Shown piece after piece: positions 1-10,700 of a DNA stretch of 40,105 nucleotides. The notes under the pieces are model-generated. The model searched no databases. It was not told the origin of the DNA and saw only the letters and a program-made list of their open reading frames with translations. Where the stretch lies: IMG/VR virus record IMGVR_UViG_3300021197_000855, positions 1 to 40,105 of that record, one strand, 5' to 3'. The translations under genes were made by a program, and so were the position numbers. Origin of the DNA: a virus. Position 1 is the first letter of the stretch. Each line of letters starts with the position of its first letter.

Positions 1-3000
1 TTTAATTTTTTTTTTACGTTCTATTAATCTAGGAATTAAGTCTTGTATTGCATTTCCTTTAACTCCTGCAGCATCGATTGCTGCATGTAAATCTATAAAG
101 TTTTTATGTAGTAATTCTATTGTAGAAAAATGTGCTAACCCTCTACCTATATTATCAAATGCAAAACTATATTGAGATATTTTAGAATCTAGTTTACCTC
201 TTGGACTCATATCAAAATTAAATTCTTTAGCTATTATACCTAAATGAGTCTCTATAAACTTAGTAAACTCTTTATTATTTATAAGTCTTAAATTCTCATG
301 CATGTTCTGTCTTACAGGTAAATTATCTATTAGGTTCTGATATGCTCTAGTAATAGTAGGAAAACTAAATGATTCTATATTTAAACCAGCATTTTCCATA
401 CGCTTTACTAAGGCTGGAACCATACCTGTTAATCCATGCTTTTTAATATTAACATTTGTTCTTGTTATCAATCTACCTAAATCAAATATATCTAATGCTT
501 GCCCTGTACCAAACCTACTTTTATTAAGTATAGCTTTACCATTTTCATTTGGTTTTCTAATTATAGAATATGTTATATCATTTTCTTTAGTTAAAACTCT
601 TTCACCTATTTCTATATCTAACTTAGCAATTTCTTTAGGTGTTAATTCTAAAAGAACAAGACCTCTATTATTAGTAAACCAAGCTTTATCTTTTAAGATA
701 CTCCAAGAAATATTTCTTACACTAGAAGCTGGTTTAACTACTCTTAGTGCATCTAGTATTGTAGAAAATGGAGTGTTAATAGCCTTGCTTTTTAATTGAC
801 TATATCCAAAATAATCTTTTGGTAATTTAATATCTGAACCATTACGTTTTACTAAACTAAGCTCACCTGTTTTAGGATTAGCTTTATATACTTTCATATC
901 AAACAATGAGTCAAATAAAACTCTTGTATGTGCAACAGAAGGTTTTATTGTAGGGTCTGTACTAGCATCTGCTGATTTATTTACAACTGCTGTACCAAGG
1001 TCTCTAAAGAATTGCATTCTGTCAACTCCCATAACCTTACCTTTTTTAACTTTTATATTAGCAACAAAAGTTTGTCCACCATCTTCAAATGTAAAATCAA
1101 CACTATTATTATTTTTAAGTATGTAATCAGAAAAGTTTTGCATAGCAATCTTTGCATTTAGACTACCACCCATACCTTGCTTTGCAGAATAAGCCATTTG
1201 TGATGCTCTTAATCTGTAAGCTGGATTATACATAAACATTTGATATTCTACATCTTCTGCTTTGTTATATCCTTTATCCCCTTCTTTTTTATCGTAACCT
1301 TTAAATCTTTGTACTTCAGTAGCATCTAAGTCTGCATTAGAAAATATCTTATCTATTCCTTTAGCATAATCACTAGGAGAACCATCTTTATTCTCCCATG
1401 CTGCTCTTTCATCTTTTACTTCAACAAACTTCTTTCTTAAATCATTACTGATTCCTTGATAGAGTTTGATACTGTCTGAATCTTTGTCTGCACCTCCAAG
1501 GTATTTATTATCCTTATGGTGCGTGAACGAGCCAGAGCCTCTCTGCCCTGTAAAACCCCTAAAGCGTAACTGCCTTGTACCAGAAACACTATCAGCAGGG
1601 ATACGAATAGCGAGGAGCATAAATGTCTTATCCCATTCTTTAATGTTTTTTCTGGATTTATTCCCAATATATTGCTCCCAAGCTTCGCCCAAATTGACTC
1701 GCTTGTCGATAGTTTCCATAGTAGCTTTGCTATCAGTTTTTTGTGCATTCTTTAGTTTCCTTTGGTATATAGCTTCTAAATCTTTTTCTGGTATCCATTT
1801 ACTTTCAATAGGCATTCTTTTAAACATATTGTCTAAATACAAATCCCCCTCTTGTAATCCCTTAATTTTCTTTTGTACATATTCTGGGTCTACAATAATA
1901 CTATTACCTTTGTATGTAACTAATTGGTCTGGTGTAAATGCTTTTAACCAAGACTTACCTCCTGTATAGATATATGGATTAGCAAATCTTCTTACTAAAA
2001 ATTTCTTTAAAGCATTATGATAATTTTCTTTAAAAACAGTATTCCTTACTGCATATGTACCAGCCATAGCTTGAGCTAATATTTTATTAGATGTATGAAA
2101 TTGTCTAAAGTCAGAACTACTATCAAATTCAAAATCTATATCTAACTTACCTTCTCCTTCTAACTTCATTATCTTATCCATTACTTTTCCTGCTACCCTA
2201 CTATCAGGGAATTTTAGTAATGTATCTTTTATAAATTCTAATGGCAATTCATTTAAAGAAAGGTCAGCATCATTTATTATCTTATCTAATTCTTTAAGTT
2301 GTTTGTCACTTAATTTTTCATTCTTAGCTCTAACCTCATTTACTTTTTCAGCAAATGCTTTACCTCGTTCTGTACCTAATAAACTAGGTTCTAATATTTC
2401 TTTAAAGTATTGTTCAGCAAAGTCTGGAAATTGATTACTAGAAGCATGAAGATAGAACTGTCTTGCAATCTCATCGCCTTTAATGGATTTAAATGGGTCT
2501 TCAAATGTACCTGTACTAACTTGCATATGTTCTATAGGTACTTCAAATGTTTTAGGATTCTTAACAGAAAATGTATTTGATTTAGGATTATAAGTAAACT
2601 CAGCATTTACTTCTAAGTTACCTTTTAACTTTGCACCACTATCAAAAACAATAAAATCTAAGCCATTCTCTTTCATAAAATCATTCCAACGACCTGTAGC
2701 TCTTTGTCCATTTGACTTTGTAAACAATGCTCCTAATCCAGTATCGCCAGCAACAACTGGTTTTAAATGTCCTACATTTTTATCATAACCCATATACTTT
2801 ACAATTGCATCAAAGAACTTATGTGCAATAATTAATCCACCATCAGTATCGCTATTACCTGTAGTTTCTACATCTTTAATTATCATACCTCTCATTTTAC
2901 CATTAGGTATACTTTCTGTAAAACTAGCTTTATTTAATGGAGTCATTCTGTTTGTTATGAGTGTTAATCTTTTGTTTAAATCTGCAACAGACTTACCATA

Positions 3001-5064
3001 ACCTTTATTTAATAACATACCTAATCCTTGTAGGTTAGGAGAGTTTTTACTGACTAGACCATTCATTGCAGCGTGATGCAGCACATTACTGACCCACTTG
3101 CGTTCATACAATCTATTTGTACCAAAGATATTTATATCTGATTCAAGACCTGCTTCATATGTTTTTTCTATTGCTTTTCTAATAACAGGGTCACCTTTAG
3201 ACATAGCATCAAATATTAATTCTTTTGTTATTTGAACATTACCCAAACTATCTACATAATCAGCAATTAACATAAAGGTCTTATCCTTCATGCCACTATA
3301 AATATATTTACCTTGTTCTTCTAATTTATTTTCTATCTTACGAAGTTTCTTACTATCCACTTTAAATAATACATTTTCACCTTGTGGTGTAAAATCTAAT
3401 ATTTTATATGGTTGTCCACCTTTAGTAACTCCATGTGTCATAAACGAGAAACCACCAAAACCTAAATAGTTTATAGGAAGAGTAACGTATCTTTCACCTA
3501 AACTAGTTGTACCAAATGTTTTACTTTTTGTACTCTTTACATCTATGTCACCAAATGCTTTATCTTTAAAATAAAATACTTCTTGTGTAGGCTCTGTTTC
3601 AGTATGCCATTTCCTTCTATATCTAGCTTCGTGTTTAGTAGTTAAATCACTACCAATTAATTTTTTTAAGCTCTCTATAAATACTTCTACATTTCTACCC
3701 CCTTCTGCTGTTAAACTTTCAGATGTAGCTTGCTCTCTAGCCGCAATAAAATCTTGTTCTGTTTTAAATTGTTTTTTATCAACCTCTTTATATACATCCT
3801 TATCTGTATTTTTTAGATGCTCAATCTCCCTAGTTACGGGATCCATAAAATCACTTTGTTGGTCAGAGTATATTTGTGCAGAGGTACTTGAAGCATCTCT
3901 AAATCTACCTGATAATACAGACATAGCATCAGATGCTTTTAATCTGTAATATGCATGTACAGTATCATTATTAACTTCTCTGCCTGAGTTTTTAATATAC
4001 TGTTCTGCTATAGGTCTCCATTTTGCCTCTGGAAAATGCTGTTCTAAGTAACCTAATGAAACACCAGTTGAACCTTTTAAACCTTCTGAATTTTTAAAAG
4101 ACTGCATAGGATGTTCATGTAATATATAATCTTGAGTCTTTTTAGTAATAGTATTCCAATCTGTAGCATGCTCTGGGTCTAATATGTCTTGCATAAGCCT
4201 ACCAAGCTTCTCACCTTTTTTACCAACCATCCATTCACCAGCTGCAGCTTTGTAAGCTGGTCTAGTGTTGTAACCAAAAAACCCACCTAATAAATATTCA
4301 TAGATTTGCATTTCTATAGGGTCACGTCTCATTGTAGCAGGAAGCCCCATAAACATAGATGCAACTCCAGCTCTTAATCTTGCATTAGCTGTTTGTATTT
4401 GCTCTGGTGTACCTTTGTACATCTTACCTACAGATACAAAATTACCTATACCACCAAATGCACCACCTGCTATAGCACCTCCAACAAATGCATCAGCCAT
4501 TACATCTGTACCTTTCCATACAGAACTAACTGCACTTGCTACACCAAGACCTAATGCTTCTTCAGTTATTTGTCTAGTAGCAGAACCATGTCGTAAGAAC
4601 TCTATAGACTCAGCACCAGTTTTTTCTAATACTTTATTAAATACAGTCTTAGTACCTCTAGAAAATTTCATTGGAATAGCAATGTCATCTAGCGTTTTTA
4701 TACCAGATTCTAAAGCTTGATACATTCCAGTACCTCTAAATCTGCTAAAAACAGATAATGGTGCTTTCATAATAGCAGGAGCAAAGCCAGCTAAATGTCC
4801 TAATTGCCTAAAGATTGCCTCACCTGTATTGCGAGGTTCTTTAGGAATTAAATCAAATGTAGTAAGACCTTCTATAAATCCAGCTTGAGCTTGCTGTAAG
4901 CCTCTTCTTAAACTAAAATTACCTTCTAGTCTTTTAAAGTTTATTTCATGTTGGTCTGCTAATGACTCAAGTTCATCAAGTTGGTCGTCATTAAACATGT
5001 CAGGGTTTGCCCTGTATGTATTTATAAGGCTCTCTACTTTGTAGCCTTCGTATGGATTAATCAT
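1..5064 (-). CDS. Giant virion protein with RNA-polymerase-like (two-barrel) motifs, C-terminus beyond window
   Basis: The frame is open from the ATG at 5064 to the window edge, giving at least 1688 residues; the stop lies outside. Residues 1-110 resemble the N-terminus of the next gene upstream (5068-5832), followed by Gly/Ala-rich hydrophobic stretches to about residue 240. Around 738-790 lies SDTDGGLII (D741), then KPVV (K768) and TKS (K783), followed by DFIVFDSGAKLKG. At 1154-1197 lie RIPADS and GADKDSD with Asp at 1193, 1195 and 1197. Around residue 1360 is an AVVNKSAD segment. This order (DG motif, two lysines, then a DxDxD metal motif after an RxP motif) is what single-chain double-psi-barrel RNA polymerases of YonO and crAss-like phages show. 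The third position is Ser instead of the usual Gly. It is the last visible gene of the virion operon, next to ejection-type genes, which suggests packaging and injection. The function is inferred; an ejection protein without polymerase activity remains possible. Confidence 0.7.
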   Translation of the reverse strand, partial: MINPYEGYKVESLINTYRANPDMFNDDQLDELESLADQHEINFKRLEGNFSLRRGLQQAQAGFIEGLTTFDLIPKEPRNTGEAIFRQLGHLAGFAPAIMKAPLSVFSRFRGTGMYQALESGIKTLDDIAIPMKFSRGTKTVFNKVLEKTGAESIEFLRHGSATRQITEEALGLGVASAVSSVWKGTDVMADAFVGGAIAGGAFGGIGNFVSVGKMYKGTPEQIQTANARLRAGVASMFMGLPATMRRDPIEMQIYEYLLGGFFGYNTRPAYKAAAGEWMVGKKGEKLGRLMQDILDPEHATDWNTITKKTQDYILHEHPMQSFKNSEGLKGSTGVSLGYLEQHFPEAKWRPIAEQYIKNSGREVNNDTVHAYYRLKASDAMSVLSGRFRDASSTSAQIYSDQQSDFMDPVTREIEHLKNTDKDVYKEVDKKQFKTEQDFIAAREQATSESLTAEGGRNVEVFIESLKKLIGSDLTTKHEARYRRKWHTETEPTQEVFYFKDKAFGDIDVKSTKSKTFGTTSLGERYVTLPINYLGFGGFSFMTHGVTKGGQPYKILDFTPQGENVLFKVDSKKLRKIENKLEEQGKYIYSGMKDKTFMLIADYVDSLGNVQITKELIFDAMSKGDPVIRKAIEKTYEAGLESDINIFGTNRLYERKWVSNVLHHAAMNGLVSKNSPNLQGLGMLLNKGYGKSVADLNKRLTLITNRMTPLNKASFTESIPNGKMRGMIIKDVETTGNSDTDGGLIIAHKFFDAIVKYMGYDKNVGHLKPVVAGDTGLGALFTKSNGQRATGRWNDFMKENGLDFIVFDSGAKLKGNLEVNAEFTYNPKSNTFSVKNPKTFEVPIEHMQVSTGTFEDPFKSIKGDEIARQFYLHASSNQFPDFAEQYFKEILEPSLLGTERGKAFAEKVNEVRAKNEKLSDKQLKELDKIINDADLSLNELPLEFIKDTLLKFPDSRVAGKVMDKIMKLEGEGKLDIDFEFDSSSDFRQFHTSNKILAQAMAGTYAVRNTVFKENYHNALKKFLVRRFANPYIYTGGKSWLKAFTPDQLVTYKGNSIIVDPEYVQKKIKGLQEGDLYLDNMFKRMPIESKWIPEKDLEAIYQRKLKNAQKTDSKATMETIDKRVNLGEAWEQYIGNKSRKNIKEWDKTFMLLAIRIPADSVSGTRQLRFRGFTGQRGSGSFTHHKDNKYLGGADKDSDSIKLYQGISNDLRKKFVEVKDERAAWENKDGSPSDYAKGIDKIFSNADLDATEVQRFKGYDKKEGDKGYNKAEDVEYQMFMYNPAYRLRASQMAYSAKQGMGGSLNAKIAMQNFSDYILKNNNSVDFTFEDGGQTFVANIKVKKGKVMGVDRMQFFRDLGTAVVNKSADASTDPTIKPSVAHTRVLFDSLFDMKVYKANPKTGELSLVKRNGSDIKLPKDYFGYSQLKSKAINTPFSTILDALRVVKPASSVRNISWSILKDKAWFTNNRGLVLLELTPKEIAKLDIEIGERVLTKENDITYSIIRKPNENGKAILNKSRFGTGQALDIFDLGRLITRTNVNIKKHGLTGMVPALVKRMENAGLNIESFSFPTITRAYQNLIDNLPVRQNMHENLRLINNKEFTKFIETHLGIIAKEFNFDMSPRGKLDSKISQYSFAFDNIGRGLAHFSTIELLHKNFIDLHAAIDAAGVKGNAIQDLIPRLIERKKKIK

Positions 5065-5067
5065 TAA

Positions 5068-5832
5068 TTACCTATTTGGGTCACTAAAATATCTTTCCTC
5101 TGCTGGTGCATTGCCATAAAGCTTTGGATAATTGTAATAACTAGAAAATGGATTCTTTGGAGTACCTTCTTCTAATACTGGTAACGCTTCTGAATCAAGT
5201 AAAGCACTTAAACCTAATAAACTACCAGCACCTACAGCACTATAATTTAAATACTTTTCTGCTACTTCCATTGGAATGTTTAAATTTCTAGATAAACCAG
5301 AGGCAGCTTTAAACCTACCCATTCTTGCGTAGTTAGCTCCAGCTCCAGCCATTCCTTTTCCTAATCCAGCAACACCTCTTCCAGCAGCAGTAGCAATTCT
5401 ACCTGCTCCAGTAGCCATACCACTAACTCCTCTGCCTACACTACTACCACCTACTTTATTTCTTACAGCTCTTAATGCATCACCAGCTCTACCTTTTAAT
5501 GCTCCTGCTCCAAAAGATATAGCCTTACCTGCACCTAATGCTCCTGCTCCTAATCCACCTATCATACCAATAGCATTTGCCATAGAATCCATACCTGTTT
5601 CTCCAAAAGTTCTTTCACCTCTAGATACTGGTTTCATACTATCTGGTAGTAACCCAAACGTAGCCATATCTCCAAACTCAAAAGCTGCTTTACTAAATGG
5701 TTTACTTTCCCTATTAAAATGTCTATTCATTTGCTTAGATAATTGAGCAACTACTTCTGCTTCAGCATCGGTAAATTTTCTTGGGTCTTTATTGTATTGG
5801 TCTATAAGACTTATTATTTTCATTGGTTCCAT
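5068..5832 (-). CDS. Putative ejection/internal virion protein (254 aa)
   Basis: The first ~95 residues (pattern LIDQY..DPRKF..., then a GLLPDS segment and GERTFGE) align by eye with the N-terminus of the downstream giant protein. From about residue 85 to 180 it is extremely Gly/Ala-rich (AIGMIGGLGAGALGAGKA and similar), a composition typical of podovirus proteins that leave the capsid and insert in membranes. It ends 3 bases before the giant gene starts and overlaps the upstream gene by one base, so the three are probably translated as a unit. I see no catalytic motif. Assignment as an ejection protein rests on composition and position. Confidence 0.6.
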   Translation of the reverse strand: MEPMKIISLIDQYNKDPRKFTDAEAEVVAQLSKQMNRHFNRESKPFSKAAFEFGDMATFGLLPDSMKPVSRGERTFGETGMDSMANAIGMIGGLGAGALGAGKAISFGAGALKGRAGDALRAVRNKVGGSSVGRGVSGMATGAGRIATAAGRGVAGLGKGMAGAGANYARMGRFKAASGLSRNLNIPMEVAEKYLNYSAVGAGSLLGLSALLDSEALPVLEEGTPKNPFSSYYNYPKLYGNAPAEERYFSDPNR

Positions 5833-6494
5833 TAGTATTGTCCTCTCATGTTACCTAGTTGATTTAACATCAACATGTTTAAAAAATTAGTTTGATTCTT
5901 TTCATCTTGTGGAACAAACTGAACTGCATTACTACTAGGGGCAACATTAGGACTAGTTCCTATTAGTCTTTCCATATTAGGTTTATACTTTTGCTCTGGA
6001 GTAAGCTTATCAAATTCGTCACCTAATTCAGTATCGCTTTTAAAGTTAAAAGGATTGCTTTTACTATGTTCAATATACTCTGTTCTACTTCTTTGTCTGT
6101 TAGCTCCAGCTTCTTCTGAAATAGCTTTGTTTATTCCTTCTACTGCTAGACCTTTTTTATACTTAACTTCATCTTGTCTCAATTGATTTGATAAGTCAAA
6201 CACTCTATCTCTGTAAGTATTATCAGCAAGCCTTTGTTGAATCCTATTGTTCAAATCTTTTATTTGAGCCTCATTCATATCTTTTTGTTGTGCTAATCCT
6301 TGAGAGGCTAAATCATTTCTATCTTTAGCTAGATCTCTTTGTAGTTCGTATCCTTCTCTAGCTAGCTTTCTAGAAGCTGCCGCCATATCTTCTGTTATGT
6401 CTTGTTGCCTTTTTTGCATTACTGCATTTAAAAGATTTCCTGTTCCCTGAGAATTATACCCAGTAAACCTTGTTTGCATGTTTGGTACAATCAT
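5832..6494 (-). CDS. Coiled-coil putative ejection protein (220 aa)
   Basis: Residues ~25-120 are highly charged and Gln/Ala/Leu-rich (MQKRQQDITEDMAAASRKL, then repeated Lys/Asp/Gln helices), consistent with a long coiled coil. The C-terminus is Asn/Gln-rich. It sits between two Gly-rich proteins in the order seen for podovirus internal virion proteins, with a one-base overlap with the next gene and a one-base gap after the previous one. I do not recognise a named family. Confidence 0.55.
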   Translation of the reverse strand: MIVPNMQTRFTGYNSQGTGNLLNAVMQKRQQDITEDMAAASRKLAREGYELQRDLAKDRNDLASQGLAQQKDMNEAQIKDLNNRIQQRLADNTYRDRVFDLSNQLRQDEVKYKKGLAVEGINKAISEEAGANRQRSRTEYIEHSKSNPFNFKSDTELGDEFDKLTPEQKYKPNMERLIGTSPNVAPSSNAVQFVPQDEKNQTNFLNMLMLNQLGNMRGQY

Positions 6495-6495
6495 A

Positions 6496-7539
6496 CTATC
6501 TCCTTCCTAATCCTAAAAAGCTACCTGCTAAATTAAACATATTGTTAGATTGACTTTGACCATATGCAGCTCGTGCATTTTGGTTTTGTACTTTTTGATT
6601 ATATTCAGCCATTTTTAGTTGTTGATTATATGTATTTTCATTTTGAGCGTTAAATTGATTGTTTTGTAATCTTCTAGAATCTACACCAGAAGCAAGTTGT
6701 CCAGCTTGACCATATGCGCCTATAGCTGTATTACCCATTTGACTAGCTAATTGAGTACCTTGATTTAAAATTCCCATTTGCCCTTGTGCAAATTGGTCAC
6801 CAGCTTGTCTACTTGATATAGCATCATATAAATTACCCATACCCATTGCACCTCTAGAAGCCATGGCTGAGTTCATTGCATTAATACTTTGTGCTGATTG
6901 GTCTCCTACACCTCTTCTTAATGTATCAAATTGTCTTTGATTATATGTTGAATTAGGATTAAGCATATTTTGTGCTTGCTCTCTAAACTGCCCACCTAAT
7001 CCAGACAAATCATTCATATTGCTTTGTAAGTTTTGATTTACATTGTAATCAGAACTTGCTAAATCAAATGAAAAATCTTGATTTATATCTTTAGGTCTAT
7101 TTCTTCTAGCAGAAGCTAAACCCATTAACCCAAATAAACCAGCACCTACAGGCCCAAGTCCTCCAAGCATACCTATGCCTTTACTTAACATTCCTCCATA
7201 CTTACCTGCCATTAGTCCTAACTTACCTAAAGTTCCCATTTGAGGCGTGGCAGTTGGAACAGCAGCACCTCCAGAAGTAACTTGTGATATTCCTCCTAGC
7301 AAACTACCTCCTGCTATACCACTTGTACGAAAGTTTGGGTCAAAGTTACCCATAACTCCCATTTGAGGTAAAGCAGCTGGTGGAGCTGGAACATTTGAAA
7401 ATGATGACAAGTTAGCAGCTGGTAAACTTGCACTAGGGTCATAAGCTGGCGCTAGCGGTGATTGCGTTCCATAATCTTGCATTGATGGTGCAAGATTACT
7501 AACTGAATTAAAAATATTAAAATTATTATCTGGTGGCAT
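6496..7539 (-). CDS. Gly/Asn/Gln-rich putative ejection protein (347 aa)
   Basis: The N-terminal ~90 residues are Pro/Ser/Asn-rich and low complexity. A hydrophobic Gly-rich stretch follows near residues 105-145 (GLMAGKYGGMLSKGIGMLGG), then a long Gln/Asn/Ala region with many short QxxN runs. This looks like the membrane-active ejection proteins of short-tailed phages. A type IV-like head-tail component is less likely. The gene is packed with its neighbours (3-base gap upstream, 1-base gap downstream). Confidence 0.5.
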   Translation of the reverse strand: MPPDNNFNIFNSVSNLAPSMQDYGTQSPLAPAYDPSASLPAANLSSFSNVPAPPAALPQMGVMGNFDPNFRTSGIAGGSLLGGISQVTSGGAAVPTATPQMGTLGKLGLMAGKYGGMLSKGIGMLGGLGPVGAGLFGLMGLASARRNRPKDINQDFSFDLASSDYNVNQNLQSNMNDLSGLGGQFREQAQNMLNPNSTYNQRQFDTLRRGVGDQSAQSINAMNSAMASRGAMGMGNLYDAISSRQAGDQFAQGQMGILNQGTQLASQMGNTAIGAYGQAGQLASGVDSRRLQNNQFNAQNENTYNQQLKMAEYNQKVQNQNARAAYGQSQSNNMFNLAGSFLGLGRR

Positions 7540-7542
7540 ATT

Positions 7543-7794
7543 CTACTCCTCGTTTAAATTTAAAGATGTACTTGCCCAGCCTTCGCTAGTACGCCCTTGT
7601 ATTTTATAAGAACCACCTTCAGGTGACCTTACAATTCTTATGTTACCTTCTCTTCCAGCAGATTCATCTGGAAGTAAAACAGTATCTCTACTATTTACAG
7701 CACTTATTAATTCATTTAAATCATCATAGATTTTATCTATAACTCTTTGCATATTATTTTCTGTAATTTTTTGTGAACGCTTTTTACTTATCAC
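7543..7794 (-). CDS. Small conserved-looking virion-block protein (83 aa)
   Basis: The N-terminal helix is basic (MISKKRSQKITENNMQ) and the middle is acidic. The C-terminal part (GNIRIVRSPEGGSYKIQ) resembles short beta segments found in small phage structural proteins. It overlaps the upstream tail gene by four bases (ATGA-type coupling), so translation is probably linked. No function is assigned. Confidence 0.55.
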   Translation of the reverse strand: MISKKRSQKITENNMQRVIDKIYDDLNELISAVNSRDTVLLPDESAGREGNIRIVRSPEGGSYKIQGRTSEGWASTSLNLNEE

Positions 7795-10700
7795 GACATA
7801 TCCTTAGTTCTTTTTAACCTTCTAAAGACAAGCCTCATACCATCTATTGTAGCTGTAGCATCACCTGTTACTGAAAGCTTAACTTGAGCATGCCTAGCAG
7901 TTCTTTTCGCAGATAATGCTGAGTAAGCTCCACTATTTTCTGCTGTATTGACTACTATAGTAGGTGTGCTATCTTCAGATAGTATTTCTGCTTTGTAAAA
8001 CTTTTTATCTGATGTACTATCACCCATTGTAAATTTTTTACTATACCATATAAAATTATCTAACCTTGTATTACTCTTAGGATTAAAAGGTTTAATTAAT
8101 CCATTAACATTATCAGATACTATTAATTCATTACTCTTACCATTTATAGCACCTAGTGTTAACAAGTTACTTGTATAAGGTCTATTCCAAACATCCCATC
8201 TATTTTTAGGTGCTGTGTATACTAAACATTGTGGTATGTAAGTTGTAACAGTAGTTGTAACAGTACTTGTAAACGTAAGAGTTGTATTTGTTTGCGTACC
8301 AGTTGGCATATTACTTATTTCAAACCTAGTAGGATTACCTTGTACAATATCTGAAATAACAGTATTAGCAGGTATGTCTAGACCAGAAACTGCAAGTCCT
8401 GCAACTATGTTACTATTTGGTGAATGAGTTACTGATTCAGTTAAATCATCATAACTACATCCAACTTGTGTAAAACTACTTGTAGTAGTAGTTGCTGTAT
8501 CAAATTTATATTGATAAAAAAAACAAAACGATTTTCTGTATCCATCATAACCTAAAACAATATCACCACCATAATCAGCACTATTAAATTCAGTTAAGTT
8601 ATCTAATGCACTATAACTATTTCTAATATCATCTAATTGATGAGCTTTCTTTATTCTTCTACCTATATCATTTATTTTGCTACCATCGTGATAATAAACA
8701 CTATTTTTATCCATCCAACATAAACCAACATCTGATGATATAACAGAATTTTGATTTCTACAGCCTATGCCTTTTATAGTATCTTCTATAAACATTCCAT
8801 CTGGATTTATTATATACATTTCATTTTCAGAATAAACATATAGTCTACCATTAAATGTTTCCATTGCTGTAGCTGTATTGGGTAATAATAAATAATCTCT
8901 TATAATATTGAATTGGTCAAAATTAAAAGGTCTAGATTTAAACAAATAATTAGTTGCATCATCTATATCTATATGAGAACATCCTGTTATATATAAAAAG
9001 TTATTTACTTTAGAGCTTAAAGTATATTTAGGTAACGTATCTATTAAAGCTTCTGACATTCCAGTTCTTGCTTCGTAAGATGCATGTGCTACACCATCAT
9101 CAATTATTGTTTTACTATAATGAGTACCCCAATTTGGATTAGTTGTACTAGAATCTTCTTCTAACCATCCTGATTTTAAAGAAACACTTTTAATCAATCT
9201 AAAAAAACCTGATGGCTGTAAAGCACTAGCAGATGCTGCACTAGACCTATATAAATTAACATGAGTAACTCTTTTACTTAAATTAGAAATATATAAACCT
9301 ATGTCTACATTCAATGAATCTTCTGAGATACTACTATTATCTAAATGTAACCAAGATGATAATGGAGATTCCTGATAGCCATCATACGTAAAAGATGTTG
9401 CATAAAAATGGTCATGTGCAGGATTTATACTACCAGCAACACTTGTGTTATTAGTTATAACTAATTCTACTTCACCTTCTGCTTTTTTTACAAGAGATCC
9501 AGAACTTCCAGCAGCCCATCTTACTTGACCACCAGAAGAAAATACATTATAAGAACCACTTATCTCATCTAGTATTGCATCCTCTACATCTATATCAGTT
9601 CCTACGTTATTTCTAGTAATGTCAATTAAATTACTATCAGTATGATTATACGCTAATTTATTTTGACGGAATAGACTAGTCACATTAGAAGAAGCACCTT
9701 CTTCAACAAAATTTAAATAAGTTGAATTGCTAGTTTGTTTTACTTGATAAACTTTATCATATGTTTTATTATAAACTTGACTGAAAGCATAACATGCTCC
9801 TTTTGTAATTGTACTTAATTTTTCACCTGCTGTATAAGTGTCTCTAATAACATGCGCCCACCATCTTATTGCTCCTCTAGGACTTGATTGTCCATTAACA
9901 GTATTACCACCAGTATGGTCAGTACTACCAGTAGCATAATAAAATCTTGCATATGCAGTACTTTCTGAAGGCTTTACATAAGTTGCTATACCAACATAGC
10001 TATTACTACCTGTAACTCTAATAAGGGGTAACTTAGGTATACTCATAGCTACTGCTATTTTTTGGTCATCATCAGTTGCCCAATCGCCAGCAGATACATT
10101 AGCAGCTTGGTCTACTCCCATAAAAGGACTTCTGTTTGTAGCAGCTACAGATGTAGAACCTGTACTAAGATTACTAACAGAAATGTTATACAAAAATGTA
10201 TTACCACTATAATTACCTCTAGCTAGCCACATTGTATTACCACATATCATTAAATCTGTAACGCCTGTAGTTCCTGTAATTACCCTACTAGTAATTACAT
10301 CCATATTATCTTTATCTATTTTTAACATTGTAAAATTAGAAGCTACTTGGTCAGCTACATATAGATTACCATCACTAGCAAGTGTTATAGCTTGTGTTGA
10401 AGTAAAAAAATATTCTGAACGTCTAACTAAAATTCCTGTAGCTATATCAAACTTGTAAATAAATTTTCCATTAGCTTGTATTCCATATACATATGTATTT
10501 GTAGAATCAGCAATAACTGCATGCATTAATGGAAATGGATTAGGAGAAGTTAATTCTGCTGTAGTTGATTGAATACCACTTGGAGCAGTAGTTCCAAATT
10601 GTCCATGAGAAATAATACCTACCCATTTAGGGTTTTTATCCTTCCCAATTCCCATATGCACTTCTTTATTATTAACTTGCATTGCAGCGATACTGCTGCT

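Noticed and set aside
1437-1748. Leftward 103-aa frame and the rightward 167-aa frame at 1466-1969
   Set aside because: They lie in other frames of the giant gene, over its GC-rich island, without ribosome sites.
4415-4720. Rightward 101-aa frame
   Set aside because: Pro/Ala-rich shadow of the Gly/Ala-rich part of the giant gene on the opposite strand.
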